The translations under genes and the position numbers were made by a program. Positions 16,697-25,644 of a DNA stretch of 64,000 nt are shown piece after piece. Each line of letters opens with the position of its first letter. Position 1 is the first letter of the stretch. This stretch comes from DATKUC01 sp964553615 (GTDB taxonomy: Bacteria; Spirochaetota; Spirochaetia; DSM-27196; DATKUC01), in contig CAZKMA010000024.1 of assembly GCA_964553615.1 (NCBI GenBank), forward strand, positions 1 to 64,000, in the 5' to 3' direction. Below the pieces are notes generated by a model. That model did no database searches. It had not been told where the DNA came from and saw only the letters and a list, made by a program, of their open reading frames with translations.

Positions 16697-17411
16697 CGTT
16701 GTGGCGGTTTTGCGAAAGGAGCTGCGGACGTATTTCAATTCACCAATTGCGTACATTGCGGTTCTGTTCTTTCTGGTATTTACCTCAGTCTGGCTGTTCT
16801 ATATCCAGCAGTTTGTTGCACAGGATGTGGCCAGCCTGCGGATCTACTTCGCGGTCATGCCGCTGGTTTTTATTGTTCTTCTTCCCGCCATCACCATGCG
16901 CATCTGGGCAGAGGAGAACAAGCTGGGAACAGTCGAACTCCTGTTGACCCTCCCGTTCCGTGAAGGCGAGTTGGTGGTCGGCAAGTTCCTCGGTTCTTTC
17001 TTCATCCTGTTCATCATGATTCTGCTCACCGTACCGGTTCCGCTCACGGTTACCCGGCTGGGAAGCTTCGAACGAGGAGAAATCGTCGGTCAGTACATCG
17101 GCCTGCTTCTTCTCGGCGGTGCCGGAATTGCGGTCGGTCTTTTTATTTCCTCTGTATCGACGAATCAGATCACTGCGTTCATTGTAAGCGTTGTAGTCCT
17201 TCTTTTCCTCACCATCGTGAATCGCATCAACTCCATTGCTCCGGTGCCCCCGGGCCTGGCGGAAATGTTCAACTACTTTTCCCTCGATTATCACTTTCAG
17301 GGCTTCATCAAGGGACTGATCGATTCGCGGGACGTCGTGTACTACCTGCTGCTGGCCTTTGTATTTCTGTACCTGAATATGAAGGTTCTTGTTTTCCGGA
17401 AGTGGAGGTAG
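16689..17411 (+). CDS. ABC-2-type permease (GldF-like)
   Basis: The 240-residue membrane protein has six predicted helices, and the motif ITMRIWAEENKLGTVELLLTLP is split here as MRIWAEENKLGT and ELLLTLP, typical of ABC-2 GldF-type permeases. A GTG start at 16689 is chosen because GAAGGAG lies 7 bases upstream and the family begins with a short lead before KELRTYFNSPIAYI; the ATG upstream (16644) lies inside the ATPase gene. It should form the membrane channel for the ATPase encoded before it. Confidence 0.88.
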   Translation: MNNVVAVLRKELRTYFNSPIAYIAVLFFLVFTSVWLFYIQQFVAQDVASLRIYFAVMPLVFIVLLPAITMRIWAEENKLGTVELLLTLPFREGELVVGKFLGSFFILFIMILLTVPVPLTVTRLGSFERGEIVGQYIGLLLLGGAGIAVGLFISSVSTNQITAFIVSVVVLLFLTIVNRINSIAPVPPGLAEMFNYFSLDYHFQGFIKGLIDSRDVVYYLLLAFVFLYLNMKVLVFRKWR

Positions 17412-17416
17412 TCGGC

Positions 17417-19015
17417 ATGTCACGGAGAACTCAGGAACAGATCATTGTAACCCTCGTTGCTGCGGCGGTGGTTCTTCTTGCGCTGAATTCGGTCCGCTTC
17501 TTTTTCCGAGCAGACATCACCGAGAACCATATCCGATCGATTTCGCCGGTCTCGGTCAGGATGCTCTCCAGTCTGCAGGACCAGGTGAGCATAACCTACT
17601 ACGTGTCCGACCGGTTGAAGGGGTTGACCCCGGAAGTCCAGCAGATTCAGGATCTCCTCTACGAGTACGCCGCCCACTCATCCGGCAAGGTGCGAATTTC
17701 AGTGGTGGATCCTGCAAAAAAGGGAATTGAAAAGCAGGTGCAGGCGGAGGGCGTTGTCCCCGAGCAGATCCAGGTTGTGCAGCAGGACCAGCAGAGTCTT
17801 GCGACCGTCTACAGTGGAATAGTCATCAATTATCTCAACCGCTCAAAGGCAATACCGCTTGTTTTTGATACCTCGACACTCGAGTACGACCTGACCTCCG
17901 ACATAATGCACCTTTCCACGAATACGCAGCCGGTGGTCGGTATTCTCCTTGGAGACAACGGAGAGACCTTGAATCAGAACTATCGGATGCTCGGGACCGC
18001 GCTGTCTCGGAATTATTCCGTACGTCAGGTTCAGCCGGGGGAGACGATTCCTCCGGACATATCAGTGTTGTTCGTAATCGGAAATCGGGATCTCGATGAG
18101 TTCGATCTCTTTCCCATCGATCAGTACATCATGAACGGCGGAAAGGCGCTATTTGCGGTTGACGGCGTGAATGTCGATCTTTCGCGCAACCTTGCCTCTA
18201 CGCCGGCCGGCAACTCCCCTCTGCTCTCTATGCTGAAGGAATACGGTGTACAGGTTGAACAGAATCTCGTCCTGGACAAGCATGAACGACGAATTCCGAT
18301 TCGGCAGCCTCAGGGAAACGTGATGGTTCAGACACTCGAGCCGTATCCGTTGTGGATATCCATCCTCAAACAGGATGTGAACGCGTCGAATCCAATGACC
18401 GCACATTTCGCCGGGCTGGACCTCTACTGGGCCAGTCCGTTGAAACTGGAAAAGCGCTCCGGGGTCACCGATACACCGCTCTTGAGCACTTCTTCAGACT
18501 CATGGCTCATGAAACCACCCTTTTCAATGAGCCCGACAAATCCTGCCGCACTTCGCAAGGATGCGGCGAGTACCCCGGGACCGTACATTGTGGGTGCCAC
18601 GCTCGAAGGTAATTTTGAGAGCTATTTTGCGGGGAAACAGATTCCGACTCGCGCCGGAGTGAAGCGCGACTGGAAAAAGATCATACCCGATATCAAATCC
18701 TCCCGCATTGTCGTCATCGGCGATGCACAGTTCGCGAGCGATATCGTGCAGTATTCAAACAGCAGATACAACATGACATTCCTGGCGAATGCAGCGGACT
18801 GGCTCTCGAACGAGAACGCCCTGTTGAGCATCCGTACTCGCGCCACACGCGATCTTCGCCTCAATGCCATCCAGAATCCCGCGCTTCGGCAGTTCACGGT
18901 CTTCGTTGCCGAGTTCATTAACATTTTTCTCATACCGATTGGAGTAATCGTCTTCGGGATTGCCCGGATGTACCGCAGACGCAAACGTGCGTATACGCAT
19001 CAAGGAGAGGCGTAA
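17417..19015 (+). CDS. GldG-like auxiliary component of an ABC export system
   Basis: The 532-residue protein has one N-terminal membrane segment (about 9-30), a large extracytoplasmic region of the GldG/IFT52-like type (LSSLQDQVSITYYVSDRL, DPAKKG, GGKALFAVDGV) and a C-terminal membrane segment followed by a basic tail (RMYRRRKR). GldG proteins accompany ABC-2 exporters; their exact work is unknown. GGAGG lies 8 bases before the chosen ATG. Its last base is shared with the next gene (TAATG). Confidence 0.88.
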   Translation: MSRRTQEQIIVTLVAAAVVLLALNSVRFFFRADITENHIRSISPVSVRMLSSLQDQVSITYYVSDRLKGLTPEVQQIQDLLYEYAAHSSGKVRISVVDPAKKGIEKQVQAEGVVPEQIQVVQQDQQSLATVYSGIVINYLNRSKAIPLVFDTSTLEYDLTSDIMHLSTNTQPVVGILLGDNGETLNQNYRMLGTALSRNYSVRQVQPGETIPPDISVLFVIGNRDLDEFDLFPIDQYIMNGGKALFAVDGVNVDLSRNLASTPAGNSPLLSMLKEYGVQVEQNLVLDKHERRIPIRQPQGNVMVQTLEPYPLWISILKQDVNASNPMTAHFAGLDLYWASPLKLEKRSGVTDTPLLSTSSDSWLMKPPFSMSPTNPAALRKDAASTPGPYIVGATLEGNFESYFAGKQIPTRAGVKRDWKKIIPDIKSSRIVVIGDAQFASDIVQYSNSRYNMTFLANAADWLSNENALLSIRTRATRDLRLNAIQNPALRQFTVFVAEFINIFLIPIGVIVFGIARMYRRRKRAYTHQGEA

Positions 19016-20154
19016 TGGATTTTCGCAGGAGAGTGACGATTCTGTCGGCTCTCATCGGCCTCCTCGGCGTAACACTGGTGCTCGGCGCGGTATTCTCATT
19101 GCAGACCCGCGGTCTCCGTACCACCGTACAGCAGGTCTTTCCCTCATTGCAGGCCGATGCGGTTACATCCATCAGCATCGCCACGCCTGACACCGCGCAA
19201 TCGAGCGCCGGGAGCGTTTCTGAATCGGTCGTGGAGCTTTCGAAGAACGCCTCGGGGCAGTGGACGGTAAAGTCGGGAGGGATTTCGTTTCCTGCCGACG
19301 AGTCGAAGATCAACAGTTTTTTGTCCGACCTCGCCAGGCTGCAAACTTCACGGACAGTAACACGAAATCCGGCACTCTACCCGGATTTCCAGCTGGAAAA
19401 ATCGGCGGCTCACCGGGTGACCATAGTCTCGTCGCGCGGGCCGCGCCTTGAAATGTATTATGGAAAAGACGCGGTGGGGGGCGGCTATGTCCGCATAGGG
19501 AACGACCCGGCAGTCTATCTTGCCGACCAGTCACTCAACTACTACATGACCCGTGGTGCAGACGGGTGGGATGATTTGCGACTCTTTCCAGGTACCCTCC
19601 GATATTCGGATATTCAGGAAATCGATGTGAGCTTTCAGCCTGGAATTTCACCCCAGCAACGCGGGCTGGTCAAGATAAGCGGCAAGCCGGATCCACGGCT
19701 GCCGCCGAGTGTTCACTCAACCGGGTACCGCCTTGTCAGGAGGCAGACAGCTCAGAGTCCGAATACCTGGTTCTACGAGGGAGACCTGTCGATTACCCTC
19801 GATCAGCCGCAGGTGGAATCCGTTGCGCGGGAGTTTGCAAATCTGACCGGGAGCTCCTTTGTAGATCCAGCCGCCGCCTCGACTGCCGGGACGGGTGTGG
19901 ACGGCCCGGGTATTCAGGTCAGGGCGGTAAGCGGAAACGGAAGTGCCTTCACCCTCAGTATCGGAAAGAGTGCCGCAAAGGATGTTTTCTACGTGCGGCC
20001 TCACGGCCCCGGTGTGAAAACAGACGCGGAGGGCAAGACGTTCACCTATCGGATCAGCCGCTGGTATCTCGAGAGACTCCTGAAGCCCGTTGACGACCTC
20101 GAGGCACGAACGGGCACAGCGGCTCAGAACGGCGGCACGGCGGGCGGCAACTGA
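19015..20154 (+). CDS. DUF4340-domain envelope protein of the ABC/Gld operon
   Basis: The 379-residue protein has an N-terminal membrane segment (about 8-28) and an extracytoplasmic region with the DUF4340 pattern: a WTVK segment, DESKINSFLSDLARLQ, a YPDF element and repeated GKD/GND turns. DUF4340 proteins commonly follow GldG-like genes and are thought to assist the exporter. The tail is rich in Gly and Ala. It ends the operon; no clear terminator follows in the 31 bases before the convergent gene. Confidence 0.82.
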   Translation: MDFRRRVTILSALIGLLGVTLVLGAVFSLQTRGLRTTVQQVFPSLQADAVTSISIATPDTAQSSAGSVSESVVELSKNASGQWTVKSGGISFPADESKINSFLSDLARLQTSRTVTRNPALYPDFQLEKSAAHRVTIVSSRGPRLEMYYGKDAVGGGYVRIGNDPAVYLADQSLNYYMTRGADGWDDLRLFPGTLRYSDIQEIDVSFQPGISPQQRGLVKISGKPDPRLPPSVHSTGYRLVRRQTAQSPNTWFYEGDLSITLDQPQVESVAREFANLTGSSFVDPAAASTAGTGVDGPGIQVRAVSGNGSAFTLSIGKSAAKDVFYVRPHGPGVKTDAEGKTFTYRISRWYLERLLKPVDDLEARTGTAAQNGGTAGGN

Positions 20155-20185
20155 ATGGATTCGGGAGGAGTAGAGCGGCTGTTTC

Positions 20186-21421
20186 CTAGTCCGGTGATCC
20201 GTCTTTTCCGGCAATGAAGGCCCGGTACCGCTGTGGATCCGGGTGAAATCCGACAATCCGGCTCGACGAGTCTTCACCCGCCTTTGCGACCGCCTGGCGT
20301 GCCTCTTTCAGTATCTGAGGACCATCGGTGAGTCGTCCGTTGCGGGAGCTCAAACCAATCTGTACGGGTGGCAGTCTGTGTTGCCGCACGAATGGCGCGG
20401 CCTTGCGCTGGAATGCCTCCGCAGATTTAATACCCACATTCAGTTCGGTGTTGGGGAGAATTACAAAGAATGTTTCCGTATCGAATTCGAAGGTGAGATC
20501 CTCAAATGCATAGTGGGCGAGGACAAGATTTGCGGCCTGTCCGTAGAGTGCCGGTTCGGCCGATATCCCGGGAAAACGGATCTGAGCCACCGAAAGATCC
20601 TGTTCGTTGAACGCCGCTCGTTCCAGCTCCAGCGTAAGGCGGCGGTCAAGGTGATTTCGGTAACTGATCCCGGTGCGCCGGGAAATAACGCCGTCTGACC
20701 GCGGCTGCGGCTCTTGCGCGTCTTCTGTGATCGGTTCCGGGGCGACCGAGCTCATCATTCCGGCATTCACCGGTGCCCGAAATTGTTCGTCTGCCGTCTC
20801 CGCTTCGGTTACATGCCTGAAGACGGGCTCGGGCGAATGCTCGAGGGGAACCTCTTCTTCCCGCTTGTGTGTCACCATGAGAAGCACCATTATGAGCAGC
20901 GTGACCATCGCGTACAACAGGGTAAGGACAAGGCTGTCGCGGATAAGTGGATAGACATCGCTGTTTCCAATAACGGTGAAGACCCCTGCGACCAGATAAT
21001 TCCGACCGTCTGATCCATCGAAACTGTCGGAGATCTTCGCGCTGGTGAGATCGTTGTACTGAAACTCCGGAATACCGACGGTTTTTGAGACATCCGTTCC
21101 CTTTGACGGCAAAAGTGATGGGTTTCGGGCCCAGAGATATTCGGTGCCGCCGGTGTAGCTGTAGACGGTCAGCAGCTGGATGGCTGGATCGTTCTTTATG
21201 ATTCCGCGCATTGCATCACGGAAACGCTGGGGCGTTACCGACTTGTTGGTGAATGCTTCCTGTGCGGTCTGCCGCACCAGCTGTACCGTTGCCGATGCCT
21301 GATTCAGGTTCTCGTCGCGGGTGACGTTCAGGCGAAGCACGAAGATCACCGCAAGGATCGCGAAAAACAGAATCGTGATAATCGTGTACACCACGCCGAG
21401 CTTCTGTCCCATATAGCACAT
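20186..21421 (-). CDS. Membrane sensor-like protein with a degenerate GGDEF domain
   Basis: The 411-residue protein has membrane segments at about 8-30 and 163-183 enclosing a 130-residue extracytoplasmic region, a Pro/Glu-rich linker (about 185-245) and a C-terminal domain (250-392) with the length and helix pattern of a diguanylate cyclase. The catalytic GGDEF stretch is replaced by EFDTE (312-316), so cyclic-di-GMP synthesis is not expected. It could be a pure receptor or a scaffold. ATG 21421 or ATG 21412 could be the start. It is divergent from the second MEMO gene. Confidence 0.65.
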   Translation of the reverse strand: MCYMGQKLGVVYTIITILFFAILAVIFVLRLNVTRDENLNQASATVQLVRQTAQEAFTNKSVTPQRFRDAMRGIIKNDPAIQLLTVYSYTGGTEYLWARNPSLLPSKGTDVSKTVGIPEFQYNDLTSAKISDSFDGSDGRNYLVAGVFTVIGNSDVYPLIRDSLVLTLLYAMVTLLIMVLLMVTHKREEEVPLEHSPEPVFRHVTEAETADEQFRAPVNAGMMSSVAPEPITEDAQEPQPRSDGVISRRTGISYRNHLDRRLTLELERAAFNEQDLSVAQIRFPGISAEPALYGQAANLVLAHYAFEDLTFEFDTETFFVILPNTELNVGIKSAEAFQRKAAPFVRQHRLPPVQIGLSSRNGRLTDGPQILKEARQAVAKAGEDSSSRIVGFHPDPQRYRAFIAGKDGSPD

Positions 21422-21489
21422 TATACGGAAAACTCGGGAAATGTGAACTGATTTTTATTTCCTCTCTTTTCGGCGCTCGCTTTGAGGTC

Positions 21490-21495
21490 TACAAT
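21490..21495 (+). promoter_or_regulatory. Possible -10 box of the second MEMO gene
   Basis: TACAAT ends 6 bases before the ATG at 21502. No good -35 box is seen at 16-18 bases. If used, the mRNA would be leaderless, although AGGA two bases before the ATG is a poor ribosome-binding site. Confidence 0.3.
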
Positions 21496-21501
21496 AGGAA
21501 T

Positions 21502-22362
21502 ATGACCGTACGCAGACGGTCTCTTTCGGCCGGCTGGTATCCGGAAAAGCCGGGAGAGATCAGGGAATGGATCGAGGACTGGGTCGCCGCGGATGTCACG
21601 GTCGAAAAGAAGACCGCAGTTGCAGGCGTGGTTCCGCACGCGGGGTGGTATTTTTCCGGGGACCTCGCGTTTCAGGTCATGCGCCGTCTTAGTTCCGATG
21701 TTGAGACGGTCGTGGTTGTCGGAGGCCATCTCTCCTCGGACGCCCGCTGTATGGTGGCGGGTGAGGACGAGTATGAAACGCCCCTCGGAAACCTTACCGC
21801 GGATTTGTCTTTGCTGCGCCAAATCGAGGACCGAATCGAGTGCATTTCCGACACGATCGGCGACAATACCGTGGAGGTACAACTCCCCCTCATACGGGCG
21901 CTTTTTCCGCGCATCCAGGTGCTTGCAATGAGGGCGCCGGCCTCATCGATTTCCGTTGCTCTCGGACGGAGCATCGCGGAGGCGGCCGAACATGCAGGGA
22001 AACGGGTAGCAGTCATTGGATCAACTGACCTCACACACTACGGTCCCCAGTACGGATTCACACCTGCCGGGATGGGCGAGAAGGCGATCCGGTGGGTTCG
22101 TGAAGAGAATGATGCGGGCATGATTGATCGTCTGATCCGGATGGATGGACAAAGCGCAATCCATTACGCCACGCAAGCCCATTCCGCATGCTCGATTGGC
22201 GGCGCGGTTGCGGCGATGGAGTTCGCTCGCACGCGGGGCGTCTCGGCAGGATGCCTTCTCGGATACCATACGAGCCTTGATCGTGGCCCATCGAGCTCTT
22301 TTGTCGGTTATTCGGCCATCATCTATCAGCCTCCCGGACCGTCCGTGCAAGCGCTGCCGTGA
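21502..22362 (+). CDS. amrB: MEMO-like protein, second copy, intact motif
   Basis: The 286-residue protein has the MEMO fold with the ligand set His46 (VPHAG), His76 (GGHLSSD) and Cys230 (HSACS), and unlike the copy at 4622 it keeps the STDLTHY motif (Asp176, His179). It stands alone, with neither AMMECR1 nor a radical SAM gene beside it. The 3' end overlaps the convergent DUF115 gene by 44 bases. MEMO homologues bind copper or iron in redox roles in eukaryotes; the bacterial reaction is unknown. Confidence 0.85.
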   Translation: MTVRRRSLSAGWYPEKPGEIREWIEDWVAADVTVEKKTAVAGVVPHAGWYFSGDLAFQVMRRLSSDVETVVVVGGHLSSDARCMVAGEDEYETPLGNLTADLSLLRQIEDRIECISDTIGDNTVEVQLPLIRALFPRIQVLAMRAPASSISVALGRSIAEAAEHAGKRVAVIGSTDLTHYGPQYGFTPAGMGEKAIRWVREENDAGMIDRLIRMDGQSAIHYATQAHSACSIGGAVAAMEFARTRGVSAGCLLGYHTSLDRGPSSSFVGYSAIIYQPPGPSVQALP

Positions 22363-24022
22363 TCCAGCTTTGCGTTCGCTCGAACAGGTCCGCGAGCGAT
22401 ATTTCATGGTCTTCCGGGGACCTCCCCGACGGTGGGCGAATAGCCAGCTCTCGACGAATTGCCGCCGTAACCGGAAGAATGGTTGCAACGAGAGAACGTT
22501 CCTCGACCGTCAACGTACTGTAGTATTTTCCCCAGCCTTCGCCGGGAACGGGCAATGCGGCGACATCCTCCGAATACCGGCGAACGAATTCGATCCAGGA
22601 AGTCTTCGTCGGCCCTGGTGCAAAGATAGTCCGCGTGTCCCGCTCTCCTGCGTTCCTGCCTTCGTGTGTCTGGACGGGAAGGCCCTTGCCGGGTACGGGT
22701 ACTACCCGCGCGTTCAGCCCTGCGACAAGCTCATTCAGCCGATCCCGGTAGTTGCTCAGGGTGCGCGTTGTATAACGCAGACCTTCATCGGTTCGTTCAC
22801 GTCCGACAGGCCCGCCACGAAACAGAAAAGAGAAAAACTGCGACTCGAGAGGCCTTCGGCGGTTCGAACTTGCAGAGAAGTACGGATAGAGATAGGTACC
22901 ACGTGCGTAGGTCTTTCCGTCGGGGTAGGAGAAGTCCGCACCGACAATCATTATTTCCCGGGCACCGAGACTATCTGCGAGCGAAACAGCAGCATGTGTG
23001 ACGTTTCCGCCGCTTGTATCTATGAGCGGGAAATTTCGCATTTTCTGGCCAACGTACCGGGAGAGGGGATGACCGCTCGAGAAGAATGCCCGTCGCCCGG
23101 CCCGGCGCGCGACCACGGGCGGGGAGGCAAGGTCGAGTACCAGGGGGACATTGCCCGGGAACCCGCCAAGGAAGTGATGATAGGATACATGCTGGCAATC
23201 AATGGTTACCACCATGTCCGGCACTATTCCCGAATCGAGCAGCGTTCGGAGAGCGGTATCCGTCGAGATTATCGTGTCCCCTTTTGCGTTTCTGAGAGAA
23301 TACAGGTGATCTTCAAGCGACGGACCGGCGGCAACCACCCACGCCTTGCGGACAGGACCAATTGTCGTGGAATCTTTCGCCGCGTCAGGAAGATTGGCCA
23401 GGATATTCGTGAACCACCGTTTACCGAAATAGGATTGAACCCCGTAGTCGTCGGCAACTTCGTCGATAACAGTTCGGATGACTTCGGCGAGCGATTCGAA
23501 GGCCGCAGAATCGAGAGTGGTCCGGCTGCGCAACGTAATCGTTCCGAGGGTACCACTGACTGCCGGAAGATAGGTCTCAAAGATGACGGAGCGCAGTTCC
23601 TCAGGCGAGGGATCCACGAGCAACCGTACTCGAGGATCAATGAACAGGGAGTGGAGGTCGACGGTTTCGAGAACGGCACGCAGAAGCCGAATGTTCAGAT
23701 CGAGGATAAGGAGCCCGCTCAGGTCATTGCGGGAGAGGAGCGATCGGGCAATGTATCCGGCGCCAAGTCCGAAACAGATGTGGTATCCACCGTGCGGTCG
23801 CTCGGCAGTCAACCGTTCGGCCTCACGTTCAGGATCCATACGGGAGTGGAAACAGCGAAGGTGTCCGTCGGCAATCAGGCCCGGAATCGGAAGACCGGAA
23901 CGGGATGTTTCGAGGCGATAGTGGGGATCCGGTTCGGAGTCTCTCACGCGTGCGGAAAGAACAGGGTTGGAAATCGACAGGCTGAGTAAGTTGCGTTCAA
24001 GCAGATCATTCGCCGATTTCAC
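22319..24022 (-). CDS. DUF115 (MptE/Maf-like) protein, first of a tandem pair
   Basis: The 567-residue protein carries the DUF115 core: SYFGKRWFTN (about 197-206), VVAAGPSLED (229-238), then STDTALRTLLDSGIVPDMVV. This domain occurs in Maf proteins that add nonulosonic acids to flagellin and in MptE-like pterin enzymes. A glycosyltransferase role for flagellar filament or surface is the likelier reading in a spirochaete, but it is an inference. The ATG at 24022 overlaps the stop of the gene before it (ATGA type). It is the last gene of a four-gene unit. Confidence 0.82.
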   Translation of the reverse strand: MKSANDLLERNLLSLSISNPVLSARVRDSEPDPHYRLETSRSGLPIPGLIADGHLRCFHSRMDPEREAERLTAERPHGGYHICFGLGAGYIARSLLSRNDLSGLLILDLNIRLLRAVLETVDLHSLFIDPRVRLLVDPSPEELRSVIFETYLPAVSGTLGTITLRSRTTLDSAAFESLAEVIRTVIDEVADDYGVQSYFGKRWFTNILANLPDAAKDSTTIGPVRKAWVVAAGPSLEDHLYSLRNAKGDTIISTDTALRTLLDSGIVPDMVVTIDCQHVSYHHFLGGFPGNVPLVLDLASPPVVARRAGRRAFFSSGHPLSRYVGQKMRNFPLIDTSGGNVTHAAVSLADSLGAREIMIVGADFSYPDGKTYARGTYLYPYFSASSNRRRPLESQFFSFLFRGGPVGRERTDEGLRYTTRTLSNYRDRLNELVAGLNARVVPVPGKGLPVQTHEGRNAGERDTRTIFAPGPTKTSWIEFVRRYSEDVAALPVPGEGWGKYYSTLTVEERSLVATILPVTAAIRRELAIRPPSGRSPEDHEISLADLFERTQSWITAALARTVREADR

Positions 24023-25644
24023 GAACGGGCTCCGGACTGAACGCTGCGAGCAGTCTGTTCGAGGAATCGGTGAACACCGGAAGCGACCGATTCCGCCTCA
24101 CGGGCAGCGTGCGAAGGATCCCGGGCCATCCATGAGCGTATCCTGAGCAACCCTGGCATGTCCAGAAATCGCAGGACATCGAGTCCGGCCCATTCGGAGG
24201 CGCCGGCGTTTAGTCCGCGGATGTGCGACGGAACAGCGGTAATACGCTGCTCCCAGGAGGATATCATGCGAAGCGCCTGCTCTATCCGTGGAGCATCCGG
24301 AGGCGAGGCCGGTTCACGATGGCTTATCCCGCTTTGCGCCGGTGCCCTTGCGGGTTCTCGGGCGGTCAGGGACGGAAGATCATCCGTACCGATCGGGATC
24401 ATGGGAAGCTGCACTGCAGAACCATTCAGCCGGTAAATCGGCCGGTCACAGCGGGATACGCGGGATGAGAACCAGCGGAGAAAGGTCGTGAGCGCCCTGT
24501 TGGTTCTCACACTCCCGTACGCTGCGGAACGCGAAGAAGTGAGGATGTTGCGCTCAAACAGGAGCGTTGTCTCCGGTCGTGATCGGGCGGAGCGATAGGC
24601 GACATATCGATCGAACGCGTGCGGGGACGCGTGGGACCTGAGATCCGGGAAGCCGAGGTCGAAACCCGCGAATACAATTGGACCGGCAGTTGTTGCAAGC
24701 GCGAGCTCGAGAGCCGTGCCCGCCACGGTTCCATTTGGCGGAACCTGGATTGCATTACGGTCGAGAAGAGGGAGTAGCTCGTTCTCCACCATGCTGCCCT
24801 GCTGGAGCGGCACTACCGGAAGTCCAACTGTCCAGATGCCGCGCGCGGAGGTGAGCGGAAGCGCTGCAGGAACCCGGAGGTTTAGAAGCGGCCAGAGATG
24901 CTCCATGGCGTAAAACCCTGCATCCGTCAGGACCACCAGATCGGGAAGAATGCCGCGTGCGAGCAGGGGAGTAACCGCGGATGCAAGCGCCCAGACTCTT
25001 ACCCTATCTCGGCATGCGGCAACTGCAGCCGCGCTCTGTTCGAGCGTGGGACCGGATGCAATGACTACCGTGGCGTTTCGCTCGGGAGGAACAGTCGCGA
25101 AGTCCTCCCAGCCCAGGAAGTTCGCAACGGCATTGCGAAACCACCGTTTTCCGAAATATCCGGTGGTCGCAATGGACGCGTTCATTTCGGATATTGTCTC
25201 GTGAAGTTCCCGCGTGACCGCATCGGAAACTGCAGGATATGCCTGGCCCGCAGGAGGCCACGACAGTATTACGAGACCGGCAATATCTTCTTCGGGAAGT
25301 ACGCGATAGAGGAACTCGCGCAGCTGTTCCCCGCTTGCAACGTCCCAGGAGCTGTCGGCCTCTGCAATGCGGTTTCCGCGGAATCCGGTGGTGTAGTCGA
25401 GGGTAATGACGCGGATATGCGGATATCTGCGACGCATCTCCGCGGTTATGTAGCCGAGGGAGGCTCCGAGCACTACGGCAGTGCTGCCAACCGATTCGGG
25501 CAATGCTGAATCGAGAAATTTTCTGGTCTCATGTTCCGGATTGAATCGGGAATGGAGGTGCAGGGTTCCCGCGCTTGCCGTGGGACTGCCGTTCTGTGCG
25601 CGGCCGAGGACGGGGGTTGGCGTCGACGAGCCTGCCGTCATCAC
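24019..25644 (-). CDS. DUF115 (MptE/Maf-like) protein, second of the pair
   Basis: The 541-residue protein is a diverged paralogue of its neighbour: both share a YFGKRWF segment before the core, and here the core reads VVIASGPTLEQ (about 193-203) with ARGILPDLVVLTDAG after it and FAGFDLGFPDLRSHASPHAFDRY near residue 330. The nucleotide-sugar-like loop is therefore present in both. Start and stop overlap the flanking genes by 4 bases each, so the pair is translated in coupling. Role as for its partner. Confidence 0.8.
   Translation of the reverse strand: MMTAGSSTPTPVLGRAQNGSPTASAGTLHLHSRFNPEHETRKFLDSALPESVGSTAVVLGASLGYITAEMRRRYPHIRVITLDYTTGFRGNRIAEADSSWDVASGEQLREFLYRVLPEEDIAGLVILSWPPAGQAYPAVSDAVTRELHETISEMNASIATTGYFGKRWFRNAVANFLGWEDFATVPPERNATVVIASGPTLEQSAAAVAACRDRVRVWALASAVTPLLARGILPDLVVLTDAGFYAMEHLWPLLNLRVPAALPLTSARGIWTVGLPVVPLQQGSMVENELLPLLDRNAIQVPPNGTVAGTALELALATTAGPIVFAGFDLGFPDLRSHASPHAFDRYVAYRSARSRPETTLLFERNILTSSRSAAYGSVRTNRALTTFLRWFSSRVSRCDRPIYRLNGSAVQLPMIPIGTDDLPSLTAREPARAPAQSGISHREPASPPDAPRIEQALRMISSWEQRITAVPSHIRGLNAGASEWAGLDVLRFLDMPGLLRIRSWMARDPSHAAREAESVASGVHRFLEQTARSVQSGARS

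Noticed and set aside
15704..20154. Evidence for Bacteroidota gliding motility
   Set aside because: GldA/F/G-like ABC genes also occur in many non-gliding phyla; none of the other gliding genes (gldJ-N, spr) is seen.
22145..23989. 614-codon open frame on the plus strand opposite the first DUF115 gene
   Set aside because: Antisense to a gene with clear family motifs; the composition (many Arg, Cys, Gly) is that of a shadow frame.
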